A DNA stretch of 64,000 bases from Phycomyces nitens (Eukaryota; Mucoromycota; Mucoromycetes; Mucorales; Phycomycetaceae): positions 3,058,501-3,122,500 of the forward strand of contig JAHRBC010000006.1 of the NCBI GenBank assembly GCA_022702545.1. The letters run 5' to 3'. The notes beneath the pieces are model-generated. The model was not told the DNA's origin. It did not search any database and worked only from the letters and a program-made list of their open reading frames with translations. A program made the position numbers and the translations under genes. This document shows positions 46,221 to 58,649 of the stretch, piece by piece (the stretch's first letter is position 1; each line of letters opens with the position of its first letter).

Positions 46221-49161
46221 TTAGATCATGCCAGGTCGAGATGCGCGTTGTGTCGATACAGAGAAAGTTGGCCACCCAAAACCATCCTTGCGATGAATGG
46301 CATCGATCTGGCGTTCTTCATTGATGCCCTCTTCCCAGTCTCGTAGGGAATCAATCATCTCGATAACCTTTTGTTCGTTGCCATTATAGATTTCTATGCC
46401 ATTCAATTAGTACCATATAAAACAGGCTCGATGGCTAACCTTTGAGCGTATATCGTCCATCGGAATGAACATCTTGGCTATTCATAAACCTAAAGGCAGC
46501 CACAAGCAGCTCTAGAGCGATTGCACTGGTGGACTCTTCTTTCTTGAAGGATGGTTTTTGTACAACTTGTTGACTAATGGCTTCTAAGAGGGCTATTAAT
46601 ACATGACCATCCTGGAACCCACTGGAAAGGTCAGATATATGATAAGGTTCCATCAGATGCTGATTAACCCAGTCAATATACTCTCTAGTCAAATCCCCTG
46701 ACGGGTGAGGATAATCTATGGATGCATTAGAGCGCCTGGAGCTCTGGAAACTGAGTTTCCGAGGCTTCAATGACTGTTGGTGCCTCTGGTGCATATCCTG
46801 ACTCAGTCTCTGAGTGGACCTGCTTTGCTTCAAATACTGGGAAAGATCAGAAGATTTATTAGATCTGTCTTCTGGATCAAAGGAGAGACGCATAGAAGAA
46901 GTAGTATTGGCTAAGGTAGTCATTCCGCCTCCAGCAAAACACTCTTCTTCTTCCTGAAGCATTTCCATCTTGACTTCTTCAGTCTGTTTTCCCTGATTCT
47001 GATTCTGATTCGGGTTCTGATTCTGGTTCTTGTACATGATCACAGACGGAGGTCTAGGTCTCATCTTGCGGGCCACCTCAAGAGGCACGGTGGCAATATG
47101 GTTTGACGACATAACAGGGGCTAATGATATTTCAAAAAAAAAACAGGTTTAAAGGTAAATAAATTACCTAGGACTTTCCTCTTGATCTGCAAATTATTAA
47201 CTTTCTTCTTTTTACCTTGAAAGTCTCTGGCAATAGTTGCCTTGATCAACATCTTGACCCACAACCGCATCGATTCTTCAGTGTCGGTGTAAAAATAAAA
47301 GGTGCGTTCTTTGTCATGCTGGGCCTTGAAGCAGTACTTTCCAGAGTGGATCGAGGCATCAACAATGATTCGATAGTTGCGTAGATTGACAATGCCTTTC
47401 ATTCTCACATCCTAGACAGATAATTTTAAGCAAATTGATTATAATTTGGGCAGACTTACCTTTGGGCTCTTGAAATAGAACAAATGAATGCCCTTGAGTA
47501 CAAACCAGCGTTTGTTCCAGGTCTTGTACTTGTCACCTTGCTTGTGCAGCCACCCCTCGTGCTCAGGTGCCTGTGCTGCATCGGCAGAAGCACGCCCATC
47601 GTCTGTGGGTTCCACAGAGGAGACCGAAAGAGTGTGTGGGTTTGCAGGGCGTCTGAAAGAGGCTATTTTATCAGACACCAAAAAGTCAAGTCTCTAAACA
47701 GCCTATCCGACTTACAGGGTGTGATTAGGTGGCACAGACTTTGTGGACGGACTGGGAGTTACAGTAACAGCAGAAGTGGGAATCTATATAATAGTTTTGT
47801 GAGGATAGTACTATATTTGCAATTGCCATTCTAGTCTCCAAAAAAAAATTACCTCGGATGCCCAATCAGGCCGACCAGAAAAGGTTGAGCTGTGTTTTGT
47901 GTCCAGTTCAGAGGAAGAGGTACTCTTTTGAGATGGCATGCGGTGGGGTAGTCCGATGTTGTGGCCTAGACTGCGCTCGGTGCTTCTGGAGGTTGCGTTG
48001 GAAGAGCTGGATTTCTTGGAGGATATGGTGTTGAATGTGTTTGAGCGACTGACATTGGATGACTCTAGGCTCTGGGGAGAGATGGGGCGCATGGAGTCGT
48101 GCTGGCGTGGTAAAGGAGAGAGGTGGTAGAGGTTGCGGTCAGGGTCTTCGTGGGCTGGCATTGGAGGAAGAGGTGCCTTTCGAGGGTACTGGTAGAGCCC
48201 ATCGGTGTCAATGGGTGAGGGAGGGGATGAGCGTATGTCGTTATTAGTAATGAGTCTAGTGACTTGAGTGTCGGTGGTAGTGGGCAAAGGCATTGTGCCG
48301 ATAGAATGTATGGCTTCTGGGGTTGTACTGGGCTGATTGTTGGATGGCGCCTAAAATCAAAGGAGTCATTAATACTGTGGCCCTTCAATTCAATCGACTT
48401 GCCTCTATTTTGATGTCCTGCTGGTCCTTCTTGAGGCCAGTAATGGCGTGCATCACCTTGTGTCGTTTGCCAAATGTCGAGATGCCCAGTTCCTTCAAGG
48501 CATCCACATCAAGATCAATGAGAATATCACCAGTGATTTCTTGATCTTGTGCAAGACGATATTTAGATTCTTGTGATGCCCCACTAATTATTAATTTACA
48601 TATATTATATATCTTACCAACAAAGTTGTCCGTAACCGATTGGAGGCCCACGGATGAAAGCCAGGCTGCTACCTGATCCACTGTCCAATCTTCTGGCTTG
48701 AGTTTGCTGAATTCCTGGCGGGATCTACGGCTGGCCCGACTGCTGAAACGCTCAGAGGAGTTGGACTGATCAGGTACGATCTGAACCTGGGATATTGCGT
48801 GGTCGATTTCGTCTTCTAGGCTAAATGATCCCATGTAACGTTCTGGTTCTGGGCTGGAGGTGTAGGTTGATGATTGAGAGGTGCGGTTGGTGGTGGGCTG
48901 CTCTATGGTGGTGTAGTTCATAGGGAACAATCCTACGTGGCCATGGATGTTGCGTCCCTAGAGGCAAAGAATAGGTGTAAGCCAATTATTTGCAGTGTCT
49001 GTAGGTTTTTTTTTGTAGCAAGAGTTCTCTACCTGCCACCAGCCGTCCATGTACTTTTCGTCCTTTTCAATGACAACAATGGGATCACCCATGAGAAAGG
49101 CAATTTCGTCTTCATTCTCGGCTTCAAAGTCATGGATGGCATAGACAATCTCGAGTGCCAT
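46221..49161 (-). CDS. Boi-type scaffold: SH3, SAM, PH and CH domains
   Basis: Nine exons join in frame: 49161-49033, 48957-48618, 48545-48403, 48350-47853, 47783-47716, 47652-47460, 47411-47216, 47120-46440 and 46393-46221 (806 residues). Domains in order are SH3 (VYAIHDFEAENEDEIAF then GRNIHGHVGLFPMNY, residues 1-60), SAM (WTVDQVAAWLSSVGLQSV, about 115-180), a Ser/Pro-rich linker, PH (EGWLHKQGDKYKTWNKRWFV, about 400-500) and a C-terminal CH-like domain (YIDWVNQHLMEPYHISDLSS, about 670-780). SH3-SAM-PH is the plan of yeast Boi1/Boi2, which link Cdc42/Bem1 polarity to exocytosis at the plasma membrane. The CH domain, usually actin-binding, is absent from the yeast proteins. Intron 3 has a GC donor (GAG then GCAAGT). 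Confidence 0.88.
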
Positions 49162-51078
49162 TTTTTAATAGGAATAATGATAAGGAAAGGCAAGGGGGGG
49201 CTTGGGAATGGAGACGTGAAGGAAGGGAATGAGAGAGGTTTCGCGAGAAAGCAGAAATATAAAGTCAAAAGAAAGCGGAAGAAAAGAGAGGAGACAATTA
49301 GCAGGGGGGATTGAGGGGGTTATTTGGGGTATTTGGCTATAAGAGGGAGCTGTTAATGAGCCCAGTTGGTTACACTCGAATCACTTTGGTTGGAATTCAT
49401 GTATCGTTTGCGCAATTCGATAAAGACAATCAACCTTTTCCATTGACGAGTGTGCTTGTCTTGGAAAGGGAATCTGGAGCCTGGAGTTGATTGTTCAAGG
49501 CTGTTTTATCAATCAATTGAGCAAATTGGCTCTCGTGTTCCCGTTCTCTGTTACCTAGAATGTGCCTGGTTAAGAAATATAGATCCATTGTTATCCAAAA
49601 GCAGCCAGCCAACTGACATGCCTTTTTGGACTTCTTTAACAGGGCTCACTCTGCTGTCTGTTTGCCATGTGCAAAAAGGGAACAGAGCAACAAGGAGCCA
49701 GCCCTTTCTGCACCAAGAGGAGAAATCAAAAGGGCTCAAAAGTGTGTTATAGAATGCCCACAAAGGCGGGCTACAACCGGGTCTATATGAATGTAGGCCC
49801 AGAATAGAAAGTGCTATATTCTGCAGACAGCTACACGTGCATCTGTCAACCAGCAAAAGCGCTCACCAAACCAATTCAATAATTTCTGATACTGTGCTTC
49901 CATTCTCAATTTACCAGACGCTTGAAAATACCACCCTTTTTCTCCTCCTCCTTCTTCTTCTTCTTGGAATAATTGATTTTGGACGCTTGTGCAAGCTTAA
50001 ATTTGCCCACTTCTTTTTTTTTAACAAGGTAATTTGACCAGATATTAAAATGGGTTCAAAGTCTCTTTTAAACAGTTTATCAACAACACATTTTGATTGA
50101 GTGCTGAACAAAAACCCCCTTTTTGGGTTCAGCAAGAGCATCCTCACTGCCTTTGTCAATTTACTAGATGTTTAATAAAATGCTTCCAAAAAACAATCCA
50201 AGTGCTCTAAACACTGCAAAAAAGAAAGAGAGAAAAAAGAAGTGCCGTTAAATTGGCAATCTCAAATGCGAGTCACGCTTGGGATCAAAATGAACTTTTA
50301 AATATTTAAATGATTCTTATAATATAATGAATTGTTTATGTTATAGTTCATTGAAAAGAGATAAAGAAATGATATATATATATATATGCTTGTCTAGCTG
50401 GGGGTTTATGGTAAGAAATGCAGTATTCCTTTAGCTTATTAGAAACTGTTTTTGATAAACTAATAAACTGGTCTAGAGCTTTAGGATCAATCTCGTACTT
50501 CACTTTGTCTTGATACTCATTTGAATACAAACCAAAGTGTTTTTCACAATCATTGAATAGTTCCTTGGATGATGTTCTCAGCCTATGCTTTTAATTCAAT
50601 AGGCAATCTTGAAGCACTGATTTCTTCAATTCTGGGATTATATATATATATATATATATATATATGCTCAGATGTTGCCACTTGTATTTTACATGAATTT
50701 TATCATTTGACAAGGTGTGCTTGTAAATAATTGCTGGACAACCAATATTATTGTTTTTGCTTGTTCTTGTCCGCTTTGAGGGTGATTCAGATAATGTCTT
50801 TATTTTTATTTTTGGAGAATATCCAGCATGATTACAAGTATTCCATTGTAAAAATCCTTAAAGACTTGCAGATTTTGGCCAGCAAGGTCCAGTAATTGCC
50901 TTTTATTCAGCTTCTTTGACACACCCAATTAGCATGCCCTTGAGCTACTTTATTGAACCAATTCATAAATTAAGCTTCTGCTGAAAACTCCAACATTTTA
51001 ATAGGCTCCAAGTATTCCGGGATAATTCAGCTGTCATAGTTGGTAGTAATGTTAAGACAGACATTGTATTATCGGCAA
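49162..51078. other. About 1.9 kb without a convincing gene, with a possible coding relic
   Basis: Promoter side of the Boi-type gene, then AT-rich DNA. On the minus strand at about 50350-50580 a frame encodes KELFNDCEKHFGLYSNEYQD, KYEIDPKALDQFISLSKTV and LKEYCISYHKPPAR. This is protein-like but has no start, family or flanking exons, so it is probably a relic. A TA microsatellite lies at 50640-50665. Confidence 0.45.
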
Positions 51079-51981
51079 CACCAATCTTAGGGGACACGAA
51101 TCCATCTTGGTTAGGAGACCAGGGGTGCGGGCCGGACAATTTATTGTGGCCATCCTTATGATATCCGGCAAGAGAAAGATAAACCCATGAATCTGGCAGG
51201 GTAAATGCAATCTAGACCCATTTGATCCTTATTCTAATCGATAGGTTTTATAGCTAGTCAAAGGCAATCACCCTCAAATTTTTTTTTGTATTGTTTATTG
51301 GATGAAAATTTGCTTTGTGTGACATCTATCTATACATGTATTTAGAGGATTAGATCTAAAGACCCTTCTGCTTCAACTCGTCGAATAGCTAAGGTGGCCA
51401 TTGCGGCTGTTAAGTTGGGGTTGAATGGTATTTCATCAAACACTAGTCTGAAGTGAGCAGACCATATGGCACTCAGAGTGCAGCCTAGTACAGTGTGTAT
51501 GTTGGCAGTAGTGTTTGTGAGCTGTATTGATGTTGGAGGGCAAGGCAGGGTGAGATGTTCAAATTGCAGTGTAGCAGGGTTGGATATGAATCTGTTGGCA
51601 ATGGTATTCCATACTGATCGTTTTGAAGGGCACTCCGAAAATAGATGCTGGTTATCCTCTGGATTGTTGCAAATTACACAATTTGGACTTTCAACATCCT
51701 TGACTCTCTTGTCATATAACCTTTGGCGACATGGAATCTTTTGATGCATCAGTCTCCACCAGACGAATCCAGTTGGTAAGGAGGTTATTTTTCTGCTTTC
51801 CGGCTTGTACATCTTTGAGGCGATATTTCTCATCTTTTTTAGGGGACAGAGTTACATACAACCAGATCTCTTGACGTGAGCCAGACAAAAGCCAAGTATT
51901 CACGCTCATGCTTTTTTGCCGGAACATTGAAAATATTTTGTGTAATATCCTGTACTTTACAGGTGTCCCGTAAGATTAACG
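51079..51981. mobile_element. MITE-like element with 9-bp target duplication, mosaic LINE inside (copy 51)
   Basis: The 903-bp unit is flanked on both sides by TATCGGCAA (51070-51078 and 51982-51990), a perfect 9-bp target duplication. Its terminal inverted repeats are CACCAATCTTAGGGGACAC (left) and, read inward from the right, CGTTAATCTTACGGGACAC, matching at 15 of 19 positions. A 9-bp duplication and GGGACAC-type ends point to a Mutator-like (MULE) origin. It carries a LINE 3' tail on the minus strand. Left of about 51480 it matches copy 1 (1533-1940); right of about 51492 it matches copy 8 (8331-8821). It has no transposase. Confidence 0.8.
51342..51765 (-). pseudogene. LINE ORF2 C-terminal tail inside the MITE (mosaic)
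   Basis: The minus-strand frame has the same zf-RVT-type end as copies at 2058 and 8183 (CVICNNPEDNQHLFSEC, with Ser in place of Trp, and KRSVWNTIANRF). The last about 50 residues match L2, and the earlier part matches copy 8. The N-terminal residues of the open frame (to 51833) come from the MITE. Confidence 0.8.
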
Positions 51982-52415
51982 TATCGGCAAAGGTGTTTGA
52001 GAATTAGTATAATATATGTGATTCCCAATCTACTGCTCACAAGTGTTCATCCGTTCTGAAGATAAATAACAGTATATAATAGACCTGATTGATTCAGTGC
52101 ATAGAGTATCAAGTGATCTTAAAAGCTGTATTATACGGCTGTTTCCCTAAGCTATCAGGCGTCTTTCTGCCTGGTATAATTGGCATTCGGATCTCAAAGA
52201 GGTGTCGATTGAAATAAAAAGAAATGGAATATTGTTCTTCAATTTTATCAATATTCCTACCTTTATATATATATAAAGAGATTGAGTGATTCTTGCAGTC
52301 ATACTACTTGCACCATTGGGACTGGGACAGAAAATATCCCAAATTACAAGGCCCTAAAACAGGGATAAATAGATTCCAAAGATGGTGCGGGTATAATCTA
52401 CCATGCTCTTTTTAA

Positions 52416-52799
52416 TTGCCTAACAAAACAAAGTCAAATCGGCCAAACCCATATTATTCTCCTGGATGCAAAGTCCCGCGTAACCAGGCCATTGTCCTTG
52501 GCTACTTCTTGGACCTCATGACAAATGACGAGTTGTTCGCCATTTTTGTTCGCCACCTCAACCCTGTTGGTCTTTTTGGATGTCGCAAAAAGAGAATACC
52601 ACAAGTATTTATCCAAACTCCAAATCTAGAACATTGGGCTGATTGTTTTTACATGCTGTATCTATTAACTGCGCATCTTTTGCATTTCGATGATCATCCA
52701 AATGTCTCTGTGTTCTTCAACAGACACAGAGACGGACTGTCCATTGCGGAGCTCAACCTCCAAATATCGGCAGCCAAAGATAGTATTATAGTATTGTGA
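52416..52799 (+). CDS. Hypothetical protein, 127 aa
   Basis: A single open frame from ATG to TGA encodes a protein with normal composition (RNQAIVLGYFLDLMTNDELF, then GLFGCRKKRIPQVFI and EHWADCFYMLYLLTAHLLHF). It has no signal peptide and no recognised motif. It might be a small host gene, an exon of a larger gene, or a piece of a transposon-borne gene, since it lies 0.4 kb from the MITE. No splice partners were found. Confidence 0.4.
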   Translation: MPNKTKSNRPNPYYSPGCKVPRNQAIVLGYFLDLMTNDELFAIFVRHLNPVGLFGCRKKRIPQVFIQTPNLEHWADCFYMLYLLTAHLLHFDDHPNVSVFFNRHRDGLSIAELNLQISAAKDSIIVL

Positions 52800-54430
52800 A
52801 TGAGGGTGGAAAGAACCACATTGTGTGGATCTGCTGTGATTGGGAAACCCCTCCCATATAAATAACTGTAGTATCTGTTTTCCTGGTCTTTGAGAAATAT
52901 AATTGATTTTTGAGTGAATTGAACAATAGGCTAGGTAACCTGGTCAATTTTCTGGACCAAGTCTTCCCCTGCATAGCATCACCAGCACAAATTTCCCCAA
53001 CAAGCAGGAAAGGGTTTGAGGAAACCCGATCTTTGCTGGTGGAGGAGATGTGAAATAGAGGCCAAGGCTGGATGGTCTGGAAAGAGAGACGGAGGATTTT
53101 TTCAAGTCTGACCTCTAAAAAAATATTTTGGTATTTAGCTAATGAATAGAAACTATAAATCAATTTTTTTTTACTTGGGATACTTGGAAGATATCAAGAG
53201 AGAGTTTAGCAAAGATCTTTTAAAGACTACTTTTGGCAGACGGTAAAGTAAGATGTGTGAGCCTTGGTAAAAAGACAACTGTCATTATCAAAGGTCGCCA
53301 TCTAACCTTATAAGGGCGATCTTTGGTTACCATAGTTACATGTTTCTGCGACAATTTTTTTTTTAAAAAAATGTAAATTAATCAGATCAACCTCTTTATA
53401 AAAGTTTATAAGAAATAACTCGCCAAAACTAAATTACCGCTAGAATCATTGCTTTTAAAGTCTTTCATCTAATACTAATCCCAGTAAATATTTGTGGTTA
53501 AATAGCAGAGTGCGAGAGTTATCGATAACAGTAATGCTTTTATATATATATATATATAAAAGTGGGTAAGTCCTTTCAGATTTGTACAAAGCTTACCATT
53601 TTAATTAAAGAAATACACAGTTTTTGAAAGTTTTATTGTTAGAGTGATCTAAGCTATGGAACTGGATCAGACACACCTGTCTTGTATCTTGCTAAAAGTT
53701 GGTGGTGTTTTCAAACATCTTGTAAATTGAGAGTGGAAGCAGTGTATGGATCGGTTGTGATCATTTAAAGTCCTTGTAAGCTATATATCTTGGAAACCAA
53801 AGACCGACTTTGGCCGCCACTTCCCCCCCTCTATCCCTTCTTACCCAAGACCAACCTAGAGGATGTCTGGCATGTGCATATATAAAACAACGACATGCCA
53901 AACTAGCTCACCATAACCCCTCAACCTTTATTTATACCACCTCTTTGACCTTACTCCATTTGGACTCGCTTGATACTATCACCTTTGGACTCAATGCATT
54001 CCTAGACTTCCCCTTTTTTGAAAAAAGTCACCTCTCATAGCCGTGCGATCCTGCAATCCTTCTATTCCTCTTTCTACTTGACCATCTCTTTATTTCTCTC
54101 CAGACCAATTTCCTGGCCTTAAACTAGAATTCATCCTCTTACAGTCGCAGCCTTGATTTGGCCTCCTAGACATCACTTGCTTTAAAAGAAGGCTACAAGG
54201 TTCAAGTTTTCTCTCTTTTCCAAAGAAAGAAATATATCAACCATCCTGTGCAAAAATACACGTTGGACCAGAGAGCAAGAAAGAGTGAGAGTGAGTGAGT
54301 GTGTGCTAAAGGCAACCTGATAGAACCAAATCTTCTGTCCTGCTACAGCAACCCACCCAAGCTCCAAAGCCCAAACAGACACTACAGCCTATATTATACA
54401 AATATAAGAGAGAGACGATCTCTACTGACA
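52800..54430. other. Intergenic and 5' flank of the MAPKKK gene
   Basis: AT-rich to about 53700 with a TATA repeat at 53542-53559, then CT- and CCA-rich DNA up to the start codon, which is typical of a fungal promoter and 5' UTR. The 76-codon plus frame at 53810 is probably chance. Confidence 0.5.
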
Positions 54431-57400
54431 ATGTCAACCGAGCGGAGAGTACGATGGACAGGATGCCAAGACACTACGTACGACAAGGACGGAACAGATG
54501 AAAACGATCATTTGATTTCTGATCAATACAATCACCAGCCAGATCCCCATAATCCAAAACCCAATCACGATCAACCCCCCGATAATAACCCTTGGCCATT
54601 CAACCCCCACCAACAAATCAACAATGAGTACGAAGAGTTTAGTGAGGACGACGACGACATTTGTGAAGACGAGACTGCAAGCAACCAAATATATTCCCGA
54701 AATCAATCTCTCTTGACCACCACTCCACAAATTACCCATGAGCGCCTTGAATGGCAGCAGATGCTACAGTCTGTCCTAATGGGAGAAGTAATCAAGTCTG
54801 AAAAGAAACGACTCTCTAGCACAGACCACTTTAAGCAGCAAAACCCATCCAAAGATATCTGGATGGCCTTTAGGGCTTTGCTACGTGGCCGAACCTTGGT
54901 TCAAGAGCAAAAGTGTTTGGAGGAAAGCCGAAAAGGCGTCGACGATGTTTTGGAAATGGTCAAAACATTTAGGATTAACGAGGGGGAAGAGGAAAGTGCA
55001 CTTGACAAGGTTGCAGAGGTATTAAAGAACGTGGATCGGATTGAGTCGCTCTATACCACCAGAGCCGAGATGATCGAAGCCCATCCAGCTTATGGCTCAC
55101 CAGAGTTTCAAGTACGTCTAGACGCCCTCAACTCTTGGTGCACCATCACTCGCAGTCTGCACATGCAGTACAAGATCCTAAGAGACTGGACAGGCTCTGA
55201 AGACCTTCAGATTTGTCGAAAAGCACAAGAGACAGTAGAAGAGAAAGAAGAGGGTCCTTATATTGAAATCCAACAGACCAACCCATCATTTGTCGAGCGT
55301 CTATTAAAGGAATCCGCCCTCCAGGACACCTTTGACAAACGGACTCTCTCAGCACTCAACTTGCTCCTGATGAAGTCTAAACAGACAATGATCGCAAACA
55401 ATAGTCTATTCAAGATGATGCGCCTTCCACCTTTTATTTCTCAGTTACTTCAGCTTGCATTCTTTCCGACCTCCCTTGTCGAGGAAGCCTTGAGGATGCG
55501 TCTCGAGTACAAGGAGCGAATGAATGAACCTCCCAAGCAAATGGTAGATGCCATGATGGAAGATTATCGCGGCCTGATATCTTTGGCCTGTCGGGTAAAG
55601 CAGCAATACCAAGAGCTCGTCCACCCTGCTCCGGGGTGGCGCATTGAAGAAGATGAATTATCCTGCAAAGTATATGACACGGTCTTGATGGAATCCGTAC
55701 GCTTCTACTTTAAGCTTATTTCATGGAAGCTTGGTCTGGAAAAGGATAATAATCTAAGAGAATGCGAGGTGATGGAGAGAGAATGGGATTTTCTCAAGAG
55801 CACAGTTTGCCGTGCCGTTGACAAGGCTGATTGGGAATGCGCAGAAAAGTTTTGGTGAGTTTATATTGAATGGCAGTTAGTTTGGGTATTTTGATGCTTA
55901 TTTACATGGCTTTCTTGTGGCCGAACAAATAGCTCTCTGACCAACCGACTGTTGGCTGATGTGATGCGAGAATACAATGCAAACCTAACCGTTCCATCAG
56001 AGTCAGTTGATGGGGGTATAGAAGTCAAGTACACAAAGCTACTACATACTATGCGAATGCGTGCACGTAAGCTGCTCCAATTCTCAAAGTGAGTTGAATA
56101 CTATGACACTAAATTGATGACTAACGTTCAAAAAGATCCTTTATGGGCCAATTTGAGAACTCGGCAGAATATGTAGTTGAAGCGGACAACGTTGATAAAT
56201 TTCTTGCTTGCCTCGTAGACACCGGCCATTTTCTGGTTTTTACGGGCACCTTTGAAGAAGACAGAATCTATATCATTGCTTCCCCTTCACTCCATGGTCG
56301 CGAGGATGTCATTCAAAACCTAATATGTGCTTGCTTTATGTACGAGCGAACTCCTCTCAACACACCTGTTCCTCCAGGGATCTCCACTCATATGAACACC
56401 GAGGACTATCTCTTGTTCTTTTCACCGTGGCAAAATATAATGTGGACAGGAGAGGTTAACGAAGTACATGCACAGGCTATTCCGGTTGGTTTGAAGACTA
56501 AGCGGGTTCGTCTCGTAACCGCAGATGACACAAAACTCTCGGCTGCAAAGTCTCTGTTCTGGGCGGCTGTCCAGCACTCAGGAATTGAAATTGTCCAGGA
56601 ACATCGTGCACATATTCCTAGAATCAACAAAGAGATTTACAGGATCAAAATGACCGTCTTCAAATTGGCGGACTCCACGATTTCAAGCGTGGGTACCATA
56701 AGGGACCAAACTCAAGGGTTAGGGTGTCAGGAGCTTGTCGAGGAGTGCTTTAGCTTTGCAAGTGACTTTGGTATCCGAGCTGCACGGTTCCTTGACATTG
56801 CTGTGCGTCTGCAGCTTGACCTGAAACTTACTCGCCTGGCTATTAATTGGATTTGCTTCATTACTGATGATTGTATTCCTTCGGATCGCAAGACCTTCCG
56901 ATGGGCCGTAGCAGCCCTCGAATTTGGCCACCTTATGACTCGAGGTGTCAATATACTTGCCCTGAGTGAAAGCGAATTTATAACGCTTCAAAGCAAAGTT
57001 GCACGCTGCATAGCACTATTGATTTCGCATTTTGATGTACTTGGCACTCAGTGGTCATATGAATTGCAGCTAAAAGAAGAACAGCAAAGGAAACGTGGAA
57101 TAACTGCAAAGAGAAACTCGTACATGTCTGGAAAGCGTTCTGGAGATAAGGAGAATAATGGAACTGCCTCATCCTTTGGTAATGCCAACGACACCGTTTC
57201 TTCTTCGACTGGCGTTACCTATATTCGAGACGAATGGATGCGCAAGATCAATGAACTGGAATACAAACGTAATCATGAAGAGGTTGAGCGCAAAATGGTG
57301 GGAAAGATTTTGGACGACGAGAAACCAGAAGATCAGTCGCTTGTGTTCCTTGCACCATCATCATCAAATATCTCCTTTAGATGGCAGCAAGGTCGATTTG

Positions 57401-58649
57401 TAGGAGCAGGCACATTTGGTTCGGTTTATCTGGCCATCAACCTCGATACATCTTCGGTGATGGCGGTCAAGGAAATTCGCTTCCCGGACTCAAGTTCACT
57501 ATCCACCTTGCACAAGGCCATTAAAGAAGAAATGAAAGTAATGCAGATGCTGGATCATCCCAATATTGTGCAGTATTATGGCATGGTATGTTGAGAACTA
57601 CATTGTACAATTTGACTTTTACTGTTTCTGTACACTTTATCAATCGAATTATTCTTAAACCTGTGCATTATGTAGGAGGTACATCGTGACAAGGTCTATA
57701 TATTTATGGAATATTGTGAGAATGGAAGTCTGGGTGCGTTGATGGAGCAGTATGGACGCATTGAAGACGAGATGTACATAATGGACTATGCCTACCAGCT
57801 TCTCAAAGGACTATCCTATCTACATGGCAATAATATTGTTCATCGAGACATTAAACCCGATAGTAAGTGTATTTTGATTTTGTAAGCAAAAGAGAGCACC
57901 TTGGGATCTTGGTTTTGATTGTTATTGATGTTTTATAGACATCCTGATCGACTATCAAGGTCAACTAAAACTGACTGATTTTGGTGCTGCAAAGATCCTT
58001 GCCAAGGGTCATAAAACAAATGGGCGAACCGCCACTATGAATGTCAATAGTTTGGCTGGAACTCCCATGTATATGGCAAGTCCAAATTTTCAAATCAGTT
58101 AACCCATTCTGATGTTCTCTATAGGCTCCAGAAGTCATTACTGGAGGTGATACTGGTCGCATGGGATCCATGGATATCTGGTCCTTGGCTTGCTGTGTTG
58201 TTCAGATGGCTACAGGACGCCGGCCTTGGAGTACATTAGAAAACGAATGGTCTGTGATGTACCATGTTGTCACCGGCCATCCTCCTCTTCCAGACCCCTC
58301 ACAATTATCTGCCCAGGGAATTGATTTCTTGAAAAGATGCTTTACACGAAATCCTACAAAACGCCCGTCAGCAAACGAACTTCTTGAGCATCCTTGGATG
58401 CAAACATATTTAGAAAGCTATAATGAGAAGAGTGCACTATCACCCATTCTACCAAAGGATGATGACCAAAACGAACCGCGTCTTCCTGGGGCTGGGTCAA
58501 TTGATTGGCATAGTAATTCTATTCCCACTCGCTCTGTAGCGTCCACTCTCTCACTTGATCTTCCTATAGTACGAAGCACTCCAAATAGTTTATCTATGGA
58601 GAACATTACAAGCTTTAATGAGGATCCAACTAAAATAAACCCTATTTGA
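54431..58649 (+). CDS. SSK2: MAP kinase kinase kinase, Ssk2/Ssk22/Wis4 type
   Basis: Six exons join in frame: 54431-55854, 55933-56088, 56136-57585, 57676-57862, 57939-58075 and 58125-58649 (1,292 residues). The first 960 residues are the long regulatory region typical of Ssk2, which in yeast receives the Ssk1 response regulator. The kinase domain has GAGTFGSV, MAVKEIRF (catalytic Lys), HRDIKPDN, LTDFGAAK, APEVITGG and the C-lobe SMDIWSLACCVVQMATGRRP. It should phosphorylate the MAPKK of the Hog1/Sty1 stress pathway. The start follows a CT-rich leader. The intron after TYMxM (58076-58124) has a GC donor (ATG then GCAAGT) and TATAG acceptor; this splits the activation segment just before APE. 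The stop codon is TGA. Confidence 0.95.

Noticed and set aside
46077..46346. Open frame with a run of valines
   Set aside because: It is the GGT/GTG microsatellite read in one frame and overlaps the 3' end of the Boi-type gene.
47140..47200. A 19-nt micro-exon in the Boi-type gene
   Set aside because: Including it shifts the frame before APVMSSNHIATV; skipping it gives a clean in-frame join.
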